DNA of 62,742 nt from a bacterium (GCA_017396025.1 JAFQNF010000022.1:1-62742); one strand, 5' to 3'; positions 26,659 to 35,649 are shown, numbered from the stretch's first letter. Notes: generated from the letters alone by a model not told the origin. Program-made: numbers and translations.

Positions 26659-29600
26659 ATGATAAAAGTGATTACTCCTAATTCAAAACAATTAGAATGT
26701 ATTAAAACTATAGATGGTCCAGTTATGGTTTTGGCCGGACCTGGAACGGGAAAAACTTTTACTATTATCCAACGTATTAAATATATGCTTTCTGTTGGGA
26801 TTGAACCCGCTAGTATTCTTTGTTTGACATATTCTGAAGCTGCCGCTAATGAAATGAAAGGTCGTCTTGTAAATGAAATAGGAACAATTGCTGCTGCTGT
26901 TACTGTTAATACCTATCACGCTTTTTGTAATGATGTTATTAGACAATTCCCTAATGAATTTGAACTTTTAGAAGGGGTTTCGCTTGCAGATGAAATAACT
27001 AAAAGAAATATTATGGCTAAAGTTTTAGATGAAATAAAACCTAATGCTTATCGTACAAAATGGGGTGATTATTTATATTATGTTCCTGAACTTTTATCTT
27101 CTGTTAATGATATAAAAGCGAGTCGTATCTCAAAAGAAGAGTATTTTAATAATTTGAAAACTCACCCTATGTGGCAAGGTAAACTTGATGAATTAATGGC
27201 TGAATATGCTGAACGTGAACAAAAAGGAAAGCTTGTTAAAACATTTTTGAATTCTCTTGAAACCCATAAAAAGAAAATGGAAAAAGCAGTTGAAGCTTGG
27301 GATATTTATGAAAAATATGATATAGAGTTAAAGAAAAATAATTTTATTGATTTTAACGATATGATTAACCTTGTTTTAAACTCGTTTGAAACAAATGATG
27401 AACTTTTAAAAAAAGTTAGTTCTAATTTTAGATATTTTTTAGTTGATGAATATCAAGATACTAACTATTCACAAAATAAAATTGTTTTCGATTTAGCTCG
27501 TGGTTCTAGTAGTGAAAATATATTTGTTGTTGGTGATGATGACCAAATTATTTATGAATTCCAAGGTGCAAAAACAGATACTTTAGAAAAGTTCTTGAAT
27601 TTATTTCCACAAACTAAAGTTATTTGTTTGAATGAAAATAATCGTTCTACTCAAAATATTCTAGATTTTAGTTATAGCATTATTTCTCAAGATAAGTCGC
27701 GTTTAGAATTTAATGAACAATTTAAAAATCATAAAATTGATAAAAAGTTAATTGCTAAAAACCAAAAAATTCTTACATTAAACCAAAAAATTCAAATGCA
27801 TGGTTTTGCTGACAATAAACAAGAAAATAATTTTATTATAGATAACATTGAAGCTCTTATTAAATCTGATAAATTACCATTAAATAAAGATAAAGAAAAA
27901 GATTTATCTAAAATTGCTATTTTAACTAGAGAAAATGGCGAGCTTTCAAATTTCGCTTCACTTCTCGAATCAAGAAATATTCAATATCAACTAAAAGAAT
28001 CAAAATGTATATTTGATATTAAATCTTCTTTAGTTGTTTATTTCTATTTGAAAGCGTTAGTTAATCATCAATATTTTGGTGATAAATTATTTGGACTTCT
28101 TCTTTCTGAACCTTTCTCTTTTGATAACGAAGATTATTCCTATCTTCTTTCGCAAAATCGTGTAAATCATAATGATTTGATTACAAATATAAAAGAAGCA
28201 ATTTCTCAAGATTATCAATGGAAAAATCCAGCAAAAGTAAAAACGTTTATTAAAACTTTTGATTATTTATTGGATATGAAATCTTCTTTGAATGTTAAGG
28301 ATTTGATTGTTGAAGTTGTTAACAGAACAGGTATTCTTGATTTCTTTATCAAAAGTGATATTGATAAGAGTGATAATGTTTTTGCGATTAAAAAAATTAT
28401 TGATGAAGCACAGTCTTATATGTATTTAAATAGAGGTTGTTGGCTTGGTGATTTTCTTACTCATTTGGATACAGCCTTTGAAAGTAATATTCCGATTGTT
28501 ATTGATAAAGATGAATATACTCAAAATGCTGTGCAATTAATTACCTTGCATGGTTCTAAAGGCCGTGAGTTTGATTTTGTGTTTATGCCAAATTTAATCT
28601 CTAAAAAGTGGGAGGGCAAACGTGTTAATAATGGAATGTCACTTCCTATTGATAAAAATGATAGTGGAGTGGATGAAGAACAGGCACGGTATTCTGAACA
28701 GTTAAGGTTATTATTTGTTGGCGTAACTCGTGCAAAATATTCTTTGACAATGTCTTATTCAAACTCTATTGATGCTAGACCACAAGAATTGACTTCTTAT
28801 TTGGCTGAACCAATTAAGAATGAAGAACTTATTGAAACTACTAATCACACTTTAGAAAAAGATGAATATTTGAATGAAATAGCAATTATGTTGAAGAAGC
28901 AACCATTTGATTATTCTTCTGCATTTACTGATGAATTAAAAGCAAGACTTGATAAGTTCACATTAAGCCCAAGTACATTAAATTCTTATTTGGCTTGTCC
29001 GCGTGCATTTTTATATTCAAATGTGCTATCTATCCCTATCTTAGATAAAGATAGTGCTAATGCTCATTTTGGAAGTGCAATACATAGAACATTACAATGG
29101 GCGGTTAATTATGCTAAATTAAATGACAGATATCCTGATAAAACTATTGTTGTTTCTGCTTTTAGTAAAAATTTGGCTTGTGAAAAATTTGATTCTCAAC
29201 AAACAAGAGAAGATTATATGAATCGTGGAGTAAAGTGTATTGATAAGTATTACAAACAATTGCTAGAAACTCCTTATAATCGAATTTTTGCTACAGAATA
29301 TTCTTTCAATTTTGTACCTTTTAACGAGAATTTCTTAAAAGGATTTATTGATAGAATTGAAAAAAATGATAATGGTGATGTTGAGGTTTATGATTATAAA
29401 ACAGGTAGTGCTAAAGCTAAATCTCAAATTGCAGATGGAAAAAATTATGAGCACTATCTAAATCAGTTGAGATTTTATAAATATGCTTATGAACTTCAAA
29501 ATCCTGAAACAAAAGTTGTAAAAGCTGGTTTGATTTTTGTTGAAGAACCTGATTCAAATTTCTATGTTGAATTAACAGATGAAGATAATAAAATTATTAA

Positions 29601-29721
29601 AGATAAGATTGAATTTGCATATAAAAATATTTCAGAGCTTAATTTCAACCCTCCTAAATTAGAAGATAGAAAATGTGAGTATTGCGATTATAAGCATTTG
29701 TGCAAGCTAAATGAGCTATAA
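26659..29721 (+). CDS. UvrD/Rep-type DNA helicase fused to a RecB-like Fe-S nuclease
   Basis: 1020 residues. Superfamily 1 helicase: Walker A GPGTGKT (27-33), DEYQD (263-267), HGSKGREFDFVF (motif V region), VGVTRAKYSLTM (motif VI). The C-terminal PD-(D/E)xK nuclease has GSAIHRTLQ, GFIDRIE and YDYKTG. Cysteines C780, C1006, C1009 and C1015 match the four-cysteine iron-sulfur staple of AddB-type nucleases. It probably processes double-strand breaks or stalled forks, as a single-chain relative of AddAB/AdnAB. It lies 3 nt behind cstA. Confidence 0.88.
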   Translation: MIKVITPNSKQLECIKTIDGPVMVLAGPGTGKTFTIIQRIKYMLSVGIEPASILCLTYSEAAANEMKGRLVNEIGTIAAAVTVNTYHAFCNDVIRQFPNEFELLEGVSLADEITKRNIMAKVLDEIKPNAYRTKWGDYLYYVPELLSSVNDIKASRISKEEYFNNLKTHPMWQGKLDELMAEYAEREQKGKLVKTFLNSLETHKKKMEKAVEAWDIYEKYDIELKKNNFIDFNDMINLVLNSFETNDELLKKVSSNFRYFLVDEYQDTNYSQNKIVFDLARGSSSENIFVVGDDDQIIYEFQGAKTDTLEKFLNLFPQTKVICLNENNRSTQNILDFSYSIISQDKSRLEFNEQFKNHKIDKKLIAKNQKILTLNQKIQMHGFADNKQENNFIIDNIEALIKSDKLPLNKDKEKDLSKIAILTRENGELSNFASLLESRNIQYQLKESKCIFDIKSSLVVYFYLKALVNHQYFGDKLFGLLLSEPFSFDNEDYSYLLSQNRVNHNDLITNIKEAISQDYQWKNPAKVKTFIKTFDYLLDMKSSLNVKDLIVEVVNRTGILDFFIKSDIDKSDNVFAIKKIIDEAQSYMYLNRGCWLGDFLTHLDTAFESNIPIVIDKDEYTQNAVQLITLHGSKGREFDFVFMPNLISKKWEGKRVNNGMSLPIDKNDSGVDEEQARYSEQLRLLFVGVTRAKYSLTMSYSNSIDARPQELTSYLAEPIKNEELIETTNHTLEKDEYLNEIAIMLKKQPFDYSSAFTDELKARLDKFTLSPSTLNSYLACPRAFLYSNVLSIPILDKDSANAHFGSAIHRTLQWAVNYAKLNDRYPDKTIVVSAFSKNLACEKFDSQQTREDYMNRGVKCIDKYYKQLLETPYNRIFATEYSFNFVPFNENFLKGFIDRIEKNDNGDVEVYDYKTGSAKAKSQIADGKNYEHYLNQLRFYKYAYELQNPETKVVKAGLIFVEEPDSNFYVELTDEDNKIIKDKIEFAYKNISELNFNPPKLEDRKCEYCDYKHLCKLNEL

Positions 29722-29829
29722 CTAACTTATAAATATTAAATATTATAAAGAATATACTACGAAACTAGCAAAAATATTTTGTTTGGAATATTATATCCTT
29801 TGTCGTCTTTTTGTGTTAAGGAGAGTAAA

Positions 29830-31533
29830 ATGAATATTAAGAGTATTGGACATGCATTGGGCGTGTCAAAATTAGGGGTTGTGTCTAAAAATGTTTCGGT
29901 TCCGATGATACAATCAACACCAGCAGATAGTGTTAGTTTTTCTGCGTTAAAAAGAGTTCCAGTAAAAAAAGATGCTGAAACGATTTATAAAGCTGCTGAT
30001 AGCTTAAGTACTTCAACATCAGGACATAGAGCTATATATGGTTCTGAATTATTTGATGAAGAGTTAATGAAAGTATTCTCAGCTGGTATTGCACAATATG
30101 CACAAGAGCATGCTGCACAAAATGGCAGAAAAGATGCATATGTTATGCTTGGCGGTGACACTAGACAAGCTACAAGAGAGTCTATGCCAATTATTGAAGA
30201 TGTTTTAAAAAGATCTGGTGTAAATGTATACACAATAAAAGAACCTGTTGCTACACCAATTGTTGCTGCTATGGCTGAAAACTTAGCAGATGAAGTTGAT
30301 CTTACAATTCTTATGACTGCTAGTCACAATCCTTGGGAATATGGTGGATTTAATCTTGTAACTTCTGATGGTGCGATTGCTCCTGCGGATGTTACTCAAA
30401 AAGTTGCAAAGAAAATAAAAGGTGTTGCAGATAAAGGATTTTATTACTTAAGTGATAATGAAGGGGCAAAACAAGCTCGCTCTATTTATCCTTTTGAATA
30501 TTACAATAAATTGATTGATGAGTCTAATTTAATTGATTTTGATAATCTTAGAGATTCTGGTATTAAAATTTATTATGATTCGTTAACTGGTACTGGCGAT
30601 TATTCTGTTCCTAGATTGATGAAGAGTCATAATGTACCTTTTGAAGAAATTTCTGCTGCTGGTAGAAATTTAGAAGGACCAGACCCAAGTGCTAGTAATT
30701 TATCATTATTAGCTAAGAAAGTAGTTGATGATCCTGCAACTTTAAAAATTGGTCTTGCAAATGATGGTGACGCTGATAGATTTGGTGTTATTGACTCAGA
30801 TGGTAGATTTTTAACTCCAAATGAAGTTATTTTCTTAACTGCGTACCATTTACATCACAATAAAGGTAAAGAAGGAAGCATTTTAAGAAGTCAAGTTACA
30901 ACTTCAATGCTTGATGAATACGCAAAAGCAAATAATTTGCCGCTAGTTGTTGCTCCTGTTGGATTTAAATTCTTAGCAGAAGATATTATTGCTGATAGAG
31001 AACAAGGTAAAGATATCGTTGTTGCTGGTGAAGAATCAGGTGGCTTAACTGTTGCTGGTCATATTCCTGAAAAAGATGGCATTATTGCTATTATGCTTAT
31101 GGCTGATTTAATGGCTCAAGAAAATAAACCTTTAGGACAAATTCTTGATGATGTAAAAGCAGACCTTGATTTGCATTTTGATTCATTTACTTTGGCTACT
31201 AAATTTGATAGTGATGAGAAAAAAGATGCAGTAATGGCAAAAATGGAAAAAGTATATCAAGATGCTATTACAGGTAAAAATGATGAATTTATTCCTGGAT
31301 TCTATATTGATGCTGAAAAATCAAAAGAACATAGAGATACTATGATTAAATATAAAGGTAATTCTGATGGTGTTAAACTGTATTTTACTAATGGGTCTCA
31401 ATTAACTGTTCGTAAGAGTGGTACAGAACCAAAAATTAGAGTTTATGTTGATTCTAAAGGAAATACGGATGAAGAGGCTAAACAAAACTGTTCTGCTCTG
31501 AAAGAACAAATAAGTTCAATACTTAGTGTTTAA
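29830..31533 (+). CDS. Phosphohexomutase (phosphoglucomutase/phosphomannomutase) with N-terminal SFSA tag
   Basis: Interconverts hexose 6-phosphate and hexose 1-phosphate, feeding nucleotide-sugar or glycogen synthesis. 567 residues from ATG 29830, preceded by AAGGAGAG; the open frame upstream (from 29779) lacks a ribosome site. Active-site serine S165 in TASHNP, metal loop NDGDADRFG, sugar loop GEESGG, phosphate loop KSGTEPKIRVY. Before the catalytic domain there is a 40-residue extension ending ADSVSFSALKR, which matches the tag seen on other proteins here and is not part of the normal enzyme. A terminator follows. Confidence 0.9.
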   Translation: MNIKSIGHALGVSKLGVVSKNVSVPMIQSTPADSVSFSALKRVPVKKDAETIYKAADSLSTSTSGHRAIYGSELFDEELMKVFSAGIAQYAQEHAAQNGRKDAYVMLGGDTRQATRESMPIIEDVLKRSGVNVYTIKEPVATPIVAAMAENLADEVDLTILMTASHNPWEYGGFNLVTSDGAIAPADVTQKVAKKIKGVADKGFYYLSDNEGAKQARSIYPFEYYNKLIDESNLIDFDNLRDSGIKIYYDSLTGTGDYSVPRLMKSHNVPFEEISAAGRNLEGPDPSASNLSLLAKKVVDDPATLKIGLANDGDADRFGVIDSDGRFLTPNEVIFLTAYHLHHNKGKEGSILRSQVTTSMLDEYAKANNLPLVVAPVGFKFLAEDIIADREQGKDIVVAGEESGGLTVAGHIPEKDGIIAIMLMADLMAQENKPLGQILDDVKADLDLHFDSFTLATKFDSDEKKDAVMAKMEKVYQDAITGKNDEFIPGFYIDAEKSKEHRDTMIKYKGNSDGVKLYFTNGSQLTVRKSGTEPKIRVYVDSKGNTDEEAKQNCSALKEQISSILSV

Positions 31534-31540
31534 CATCGAA

Positions 31541-31567
31541 AGAGGAGATAAAATCTCCTCTTTTTTT
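31541..31567 (+). terminator. Intrinsic terminator of the phosphohexomutase gene
   Basis: Perfect 9-bp stem AGAGGAGAT/ATCTCCTCT with a T7 tail. Confidence 0.92.
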
Positions 31568-31571
31568 AACG

Positions 31572-31613
31572 AAAAAGAGAGCTTAATGCTCTCTTTTAAA
31601 TTTGGACCTAGCA
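31572..31613. repeat. Degenerate copy of a tRNA 3' end plus its terminator
   Basis: These 42 bases match 31770-31811 with only three differences, all in the part corresponding to the tRNA acceptor end (GGACCTAGCA versus GGGCCCGGCA). It includes the hairpin AAAAGAGAGC/GCTCTCTTTT. It appears to be a remnant left when the tRNA end was duplicated around the hairpin repeats at 31624-31757. Confidence 0.8.
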
Positions 31614-31623
31614 AATTATATTG

Positions 31624-31757
31624 ATTTTATTCAATAAAATATGATATCTTTCTCGTTCGCGTTAAACGGCGTTCAAAAAGAAAATTCATCATTTTCTTTT
31701 TTCAGCCTCTGCTCACTCGCGCCGAACCTCAAACAAAACTTTGTTTTGTGGGTTCTC
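31624..31757. repeat. Hairpin-cassette array downstream of tRNA (CAT)
   Basis: Three perfect hairpins of unrelated sequence: ATTTTAT/ATAAAAT at 31624-31640, AAAAAGAAAAT/ATTTTCTTTTT at 31675-31701, ACAAAAC/GTTTTGT at 31733-31749. The third is framed on the minus strand by GAGAACC and TGAGGTTC, flanks that recur around a different hairpin at 55509-55546. No reading frame. It lies between the two copies of the tRNA-end/terminator sequence. Confidence 0.7.
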
Positions 31758-31767
31758 ATCCTTCCAT

Positions 31768-31795
31768 AAAAAAAGAGAGCTTAATGCTCTCTTTT
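31768..31795 (-). terminator. Intrinsic terminator of tRNA (CAT)
   Basis: On the minus strand: stem AAAAGAGAGC/GCTCTCTTTT with 5-nt loop, then a T run. Confidence 0.8.
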
Positions 31796-31800
31796 AAATT

Positions 31801-31872
31801 TGGGCCCGGCAGGATTCGAACCTGCGACCAAGGGATTATGAGTCCCCTGCGCTACCGCTGCGCCACAAGCCC
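31801..31872 (-). tRNA. tRNA with anticodon CAT (Met or TilS-modified Ile), CCA not encoded
   Basis: A 72-nt cloverleaf: acceptor GGGCTTG/CGGGCCC, anticodon loop CTCATAA, T-arm GCAGGTTCGAATCCTGC, discriminator A followed by AATT rather than CCA. Perfect acceptor pairing and lack of initiator features argue against fMet. The GGACTCATAATCC type of anticodon arm occurs both in elongator Met and in Ile2 tRNAs, so I leave it open. It is surrounded on both sides by hairpin repeats and by partial copies of its own ends. Confidence 0.93.
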
Positions 31873-31907
31873 ATGCTTATTTAGTCTTTTTTGCGGTATC
31901 TGAGCTT

Positions 31908-32006
31908 CCTCTCAAAAAATAATTCACTGGATTATTTTTCTCGGCAGAGTCTACCTCTCACAAAAAGATATTGAATCTTTTTGTTCGGCAGAGTGCCACA
32001 AGCCCA
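31908..32006. repeat. Two tandem hairpin cassettes plus tRNA 5' end copy
   Basis: Two units with identical flanks and different stems. Unit 1: CCTCTCA, stem AAAAATAAT/ATTATTTTT, CGGCAGAGT (31908-31950). After CTA, unit 2: CCTCTCA, stem ACAAAAAGAT/ATCTTTTTGT, CGGCAGAGT (31954-31994). It ends with GCCACAAGCCCA (31995-32006), a 12-base exact copy of the tRNA's 5' end (31862-31873). The CTCT and AGAG flanks can pair with each other, so each unit is a long hairpin with a variable tip. On the minus strand the flanks read ACTCTGCCG and TGAGAGG, as at the tRNA-Phe locus. Confidence 0.8.
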
Positions 32007-32063
32007 GAAACAACTCTGTATCTATAAATTATCATTAATACAGGTGACAGTCAAGTATAACTT

Positions 32064-33023
32064 TTATTCTCTGTAATTCTGTAGAAGCGCCGCTCCTATT
32101 ACTCCAGAAAAGTCCCCTAATTGCGCCTTAGCAAATCGTATATTTACTGCTGGAGTTGGTAATGATTTTATTTTTGCTATTTCTATTGAGTGTCTATAAA
32201 AATAATCAACTGCATCCATTAAACCGCCACCAAGAATTATCAATGATGGATTATAAAAGTTTATTACACTAGCTAATCCTGACGCTAAATATTCTGATGC
32301 TTCATTTATTATTTGTGTTACTAGCTCATCATTATTTTCTAATGATTTTCTAATCATGCTTGTTTTTATTGGTTTATCTTCTACTAAATAATTTTCAATA
32401 TCAGATTTTCTTCCTTTTTTTAGTGCACCAATAATTCTTTTTTCAATTGCAAGTCTTGACGCATATGCTTCTAAACATCCACAACCACCACAACCGCAAG
32501 GACGTCCTCCAACATCAACAATAATGTGTCCGATTTCTCCTGCTGTTCCAGTTGTTCCATATCTTAGCTTTCCATTTTGAACAATGCCAGAACCAATACC
32601 TGTTCCTACAAAAATGCAGACAAAGTCTTTTTCTTCTTTTCCTGCACCAAAATACATTTCTCCAATTGTAGCTATTTCAACATCATTACCAAGTAAAACT
32701 GGTTTATTGAATTCTTTTTCTAATATTTCTTTAATATTTAGTTCTCTGCAGTCTATATTTGGTGCATTTATAATTATTCCATTATCTCTGTCTACTTGAC
32801 CTGCTGCACCAATACCGATTGTATCTATTTCGTCAATTTGTTTATTGCTTGTTTCTAAGACTTCATTAATTGAATTAATAATCTTTTTGATTATTTTTTC
32901 GACACCTTTGTCTTTTTTTGTTTTCTTTTTTATGTATGAAATAACTTCTCCATTTGTTTTATCAACAATTGCAGTAAGTATTTTTGTTCCGCCTAAATCA
33001 ATACCAATAGAGTAATTACTCAT
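32064..33023 (-). CDS. ROK-family sugar kinase, probably glucokinase
   Basis: Phosphorylates a hexose with ATP, giving entry to glycolysis. 319 residues. ATP-binding GIDLGGTK at 7-14; the VFVGTGIGSGIV loop; the ROK zinc site with the dense cysteine motif RPCGCGGCGCLEAY; and the IILGGGLMD segment. No DNA-binding domain, so it is a kinase rather than an NagC-type repressor. AAGGA supports the start. Glucose is the likeliest substrate but other sugars are possible. The 500-base region downstream carries only repeats and a tRNA. Confidence 0.9.
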   Translation of the reverse strand: MSNYSIGIDLGGTKILTAIVDKTNGEVISYIKKKTKKDKGVEKIIKKIINSINEVLETSNKQIDEIDTIGIGAAGQVDRDNGIIINAPNIDCRELNIKEILEKEFNKPVLLGNDVEIATIGEMYFGAGKEEKDFVCIFVGTGIGSGIVQNGKLRYGTTGTAGEIGHIIVDVGGRPCGCGGCGCLEAYASRLAIEKRIIGALKKGRKSDIENYLVEDKPIKTSMIRKSLENNDELVTQIINEASEYLASGLASVINFYNPSLIILGGGLMDAVDYFYRHSIEIAKIKSLPTPAVNIRFAKAQLGDFSGVIGAALLQNYRE

Positions 33024-33121
33024 ATTTTATTTTCCTTTTCTTACGTAGAAATTATATCATTTTTTTTTATTTTTCAAAATTAAATATTATTTAATGGGTT
33101 TAAAACTTGCCATGAATAGGG

Positions 33122-33127
33122 TATAAT
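33122..33127 (+). promoter_or_regulatory. -10 box of hpf
   Basis: TATAAT, with TTTAAA 17 bp upstream as a weak -35. A GGAGG ribosome site follows at 33146-33150. Confidence 0.5.
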
Positions 33128-33158
33128 ATCTAAGTGATAGTTTATGGAGGCATATTAA

Positions 33159-33512
33159 ATGCGCATTACAGTTAAAGGGCGTAACATTGAAATCACAGAT
33201 GCAATTCGTGCATATGCAGAAGAAAAAATCGGGAAGGTAATGAATCATTATGACCAAATTCAATCTATTGATGTGGTTTTAAATGTTATCAAAAATCCTT
33301 CTGTGTCTCAAAGTCATACTGCTGAAGTTATCTGCAAATTTGTTTCTGGTTCAGTTAAAGCGGAAGAAAGCGCTGAAACAATGTATGCTAGTATCGATTT
33401 AGTAGCAGATAAAATCACAAGGCAAGTGAACAAATTTAAAGAAAAACAAATTTCTTCATCTAAATCTGCATCAATTAGAACGGATGTTGTTGAAACAGTT
33501 GAAGCTGAATAA
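33159..33512 (+). CDS. hpf: Ribosome hibernation promoting factor, short form
   Basis: Binds the 30S decoding region of idle ribosomes and stabilises them. 117 residues, the HPF/RaiA fold: MRITVKGRNIEITDAI at the N-terminus, RQVNKFKEK helix near the C-terminus. It lacks the C-terminal dimerisation domain of long HPF/LrtA proteins, which Cyanobacteria usually have, so it belongs to the short class. Strong GGAGG ribosome site and its own promoter and terminator indicate a single-gene unit. Confidence 0.92.
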   Translation: MRITVKGRNIEITDAIRAYAEEKIGKVMNHYDQIQSIDVVLNVIKNPSVSQSHTAEVICKFVSGSVKAEESAETMYASIDLVADKITRQVNKFKEKQISSSKSASIRTDVVETVEAE

Positions 33513-33525
33513 GATTTATGAAGTA

Positions 33526-33555
33526 AAAAAAGAGCCTTTTTAAGGCTCTTTTTTT
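33526..33555. terminator. Intrinsic terminator between hpf and leuD
   Basis: Stem AAGAGCCTT/AAGGCTCTT with A and T runs on both sides, placed between convergent genes and usable from both strands. Confidence 0.88.
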
Positions 33556-34045
33556 ATTTGTTTAATTTTTCTCTTGTGTAATTAATTAGTCCACCAGCAT
33601 TTACTAGTTTTTGAATTTCGTCAGGAAACTTTGTACACTCATATTGTTTCCCTGTTGTCAAATTTCTTACTATTCCGTTTGTTAAATCGAATTCAATCGT
33701 GTCGTTTTTCGAACATTCATCACTTAATGTTGGATGTTCAAGAATTGGTAACCCAATATTAATTGCATTACGGTAGAAAATTCTTGCAAAACTTTTTGCA
33801 ATTACAAGTGAAATTCCAGATGCTTTTATTGCTATTGGAGCGTGTTCTCTTGAACTACCGCATCCAAAGTTTTCTCCAGCAACAATAATGTCTGATTCTT
33901 TTACTTCTTTAGCGAATGTTTCATCGATATCTTCCATGCAATGTTTTGCTAATTCTTCGTGAGATGCTGTATTTAAATATCTTGCGGGTATGATAACGTC
34001 GGTATCAACGTTATCAGCGTATTTCCACACTTTTCCTTGACTCAT
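33554..34045 (-). CDS. leuD: 3-isopropylmalate dehydratase small subunit
   Basis: Small swivel subunit of the LeuCD isomerase of leucine synthesis. 163 residues, compact archaeal/clostridial-type length. Conserved blocks: [34 protein letters not shown] (the substrate loop) and [17 protein letters not shown]. The large Fe-S subunit LeuC is not adjacent, so it must be encoded elsewhere. A homoaconitase or citraconate role cannot be excluded. Confidence 0.9.
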   Translation of the reverse strand: MSQGKVWKYADNVDTDVIIPARYLNTASHEELAKHCMEDIDETFAKEVKESDIIVAGENFGCGSSREHAPIAIKASGISLVIAKSFARIFYRNAINIGLPILEHPTLSDECSKNDTIEFDLTNGIVRNLTTGKQYECTKFPDEIQKLVNAGGLINYTREKLNK

Positions 34046-34142
34046 TTTTTTCTTTACTTCCTTATTAATCTAGTATATACTTAGATTATACATTTACATG
34101 GTAGAAATGTTAATAGCACTTACGTAAAAGGAGAGGTAAATG

Positions 34143-34337
34143 ATGGAAACTATCGGACAAACAGCTGGACAAATTTGGAACTATTTAAATGAAAATGGCG
34201 AAACAACAGTTGCAAAAATGAAAAAAGAATTAGATTTAAAAGGTAACTTCGCTGAATTAGGTCTTGGCTGGTTAGCTAGAGAAGGCAAAGTTGAAATGTC
34301 TAAAAAAGGTACATCTACAAACGTTAGATTAGTATAG
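34143..34337 (+). CDS. Small winged-helix protein (DUF2582-like)
   Basis: 64 residues. Begins METIGQTAGQIWNYLNENGE and continues with a helix-turn-helix (VAKMKKELDL ... LGLGWLAREGKVE) and a short basic wing. This matches the small winged-helix family I know as DUF2582. There are two adjacent ATGs at 34140 and 34143; the AAGGAGAGG ribosome site is better spaced for the second. Own terminator downstream. Possible nucleic-acid binder; target unknown. Confidence 0.82.
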   Translation: METIGQTAGQIWNYLNENGETTVAKMKKELDLKGNFAELGLGWLAREGKVEMSKKGTSTNVRLV

Positions 34338-34354
34338 TTTTTAAATTTAATTAA

Positions 34355-34386
34355 AAAACTCCGGAGTGTTAACCGGAGTTTTTTTA
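34355..34386 (+). terminator. Intrinsic terminator
   Basis: Stem AACTCCGG/CCGGAGTT with 8-nt loop and a T run after the winged-helix gene. Confidence 0.9.
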
Positions 34387-34417
34387 TGCAATAATTGTTT
34401 TTAAATTCGAGGTAATG

Positions 34418-35074
34418 ATGAGATTAATTAAAAAAGTATTCTCTATAATAAAAGAAGACATTAAAACAATTTATGAAAAAGACCCAGCTGCTGAAAATAT
34501 ATTAGAGGTCTTATTTTGCTATCCGGGATTGCATGCTCTTATTTGTCATAGAATTGCGCATAAATTGAATTATTGGAAAATACCTCTTATCCCAAGAATA
34601 ATATCTAATATTTCTCGTTTCTTTACTGGCATTGAAATTCATCCAGCTGCAAGAATTGGTAGAAGATTTTTTATAGATCATGGTATGGGAGTTGTTATTG
34701 GTGCAACGACTATAATTGGTGATGATGTTCTTTTATATCAAGGTGTTACACTTGGTGGTACTGGTAATGAACATGGTAAACGTCACCCTACATTAGGTGA
34801 TAATATTGTTGTTGGGTCTGGTGCTAAAGTTCTTGGAAATATTGAAATTGGTTCTAATTCTAGAATCGGTGCTGGTAGTGTTGTTGTTGATTCTGTTCCT
34901 GAAAATTCTACTGTTGTTGGTATTCCTGGTAGAATTGTAAGACAGAAATTATTAATTCAAGGTCAGTTAATGCACAATAGAATTCCTGACCCTATAACTT
35001 GTCAAATGAATAGAATGAAATATGAAATTCAAGATTTAAAAGAACAAATTGAAGAAATAAAAAAAGGCGGTTAA
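34418..35074 (+). CDS. cysE: Serine O-acetyltransferase
   Basis: Makes O-acetylserine for cysteine synthesis from serine and acetyl-CoA. 218 residues. N-terminal helical domain, then a left-handed beta helix of hexapeptide repeats starting at GIEIHPAARIG. The catalytic His and Asp lie in FIDHGMGVVIG, and the LGGTGNEHGKRHPTLGD loop is diagnostic. Two ATGs are adjacent (34415 and 34418); the GAGG spacing favours the second. It supplies cysteine, the substrate of NifS in this genome. A terminator lies at its end. Confidence 0.94.
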   Translation: MRLIKKVFSIIKEDIKTIYEKDPAAENILEVLFCYPGLHALICHRIAHKLNYWKIPLIPRIISNISRFFTGIEIHPAARIGRRFFIDHGMGVVIGATTIIGDDVLLYQGVTLGGTGNEHGKRHPTLGDNIVVGSGAKVLGNIEIGSNSRIGAGSVVVDSVPENSTVVGIPGRIVRQKLLIQGQLMHNRIPDPITCQMNRMKYEIQDLKEQIEEIKKGG

Positions 35075-35088
35075 AATACCGCCTTTTA
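35061..35088. terminator. Bidirectional terminator between cysE and the chromate transporter genes
   Basis: 9-bp stem AAAAGGCGG/CCGCCTTTT, 8-nt loop. It overlaps the ends of both convergent genes. Confidence 0.85.
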
Positions 35089-35649
35089 AATACTTTTTAT
35101 AATTATTCCGCCAATTCCTCCTGCAATGATTGCGAGTAGAGGATTTTTCTTCATAAATGAAAATGGAATAATTAAAACGATAAAAAGTATTAATGCTTTA
35201 TAATCTATTTGTAATGGCGCAGAAAATTCTGCTCTTGTATATGTAATTGTTTTTATTATTAAATCAATGCCAATAGATGTTAATAGCGCGCATGATGCTG
35301 GTCTTAGTCCTAAAAATATGTGACTTATCCAACTGCAAGTTTTAAATTTATCAAATAGTTTTATTATTGCTATTACAATTATAAATGGAGCTGATACAAT
35401 TCCTGCTGTGGCTATAAATGAACCAAGAAAACCTGCTGTTGTAAAGCCTGTATATGTTGCCATATTTATTCCTATTGGACCAGGTGTAATATTTGATACA
35501 GCAATCATATTTGTTAATTCTTCAATTGTGAACCATTTGTATTGTTCTTGAACATAGTACAAAAATGGAAGTGCAGCGTATCCTCCGCCTATTGCAAAAA
35601 CACCAATTTTTAAGAACTCGTAGTATAGAAGGAAATATAATTTAAGCAT
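35086..35649 (-). CDS. Half-size chromate-transporter family protein (second of pair)
   Basis: 187 residues from ATG 35649, where AAAGGAGG fits; the open frame extends to 35673 without a ribosome site. One CHR domain: FLKIGVFAIGGGYAALPFL, then the NITPGPIGINMATYTGF motif, and about five or six membrane helices. Short-chain CHR proteins work as pairs of oppositely oriented halves, and the partner is directly upstream with an 8-base overlap. Chromate efflux is the family's named role; the natural substrate in an anaerobe is uncertain. Confidence 0.88.
   Translation of the reverse strand: MLKLYFLLYYEFLKIGVFAIGGGYAALPFLYYVQEQYKWFTIEELTNMIAVSNITPGPIGINMATYTGFTTAGFLGSFIATAGIVSAPFIIVIAIIKLFDKFKTCSWISHIFLGLRPASCALLTSIGIDLIIKTITYTRAEFSAPLQIDYKALILFIVLIIPFSFMKKNPLLAIIAGGIGGIIIKSI

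Noticed and set aside
31601..32063. CRISPR array
   Set aside because: The repeats are few, have self-complementary centres instead of unique spacers, uneven spacing, and no cas genes nearby.
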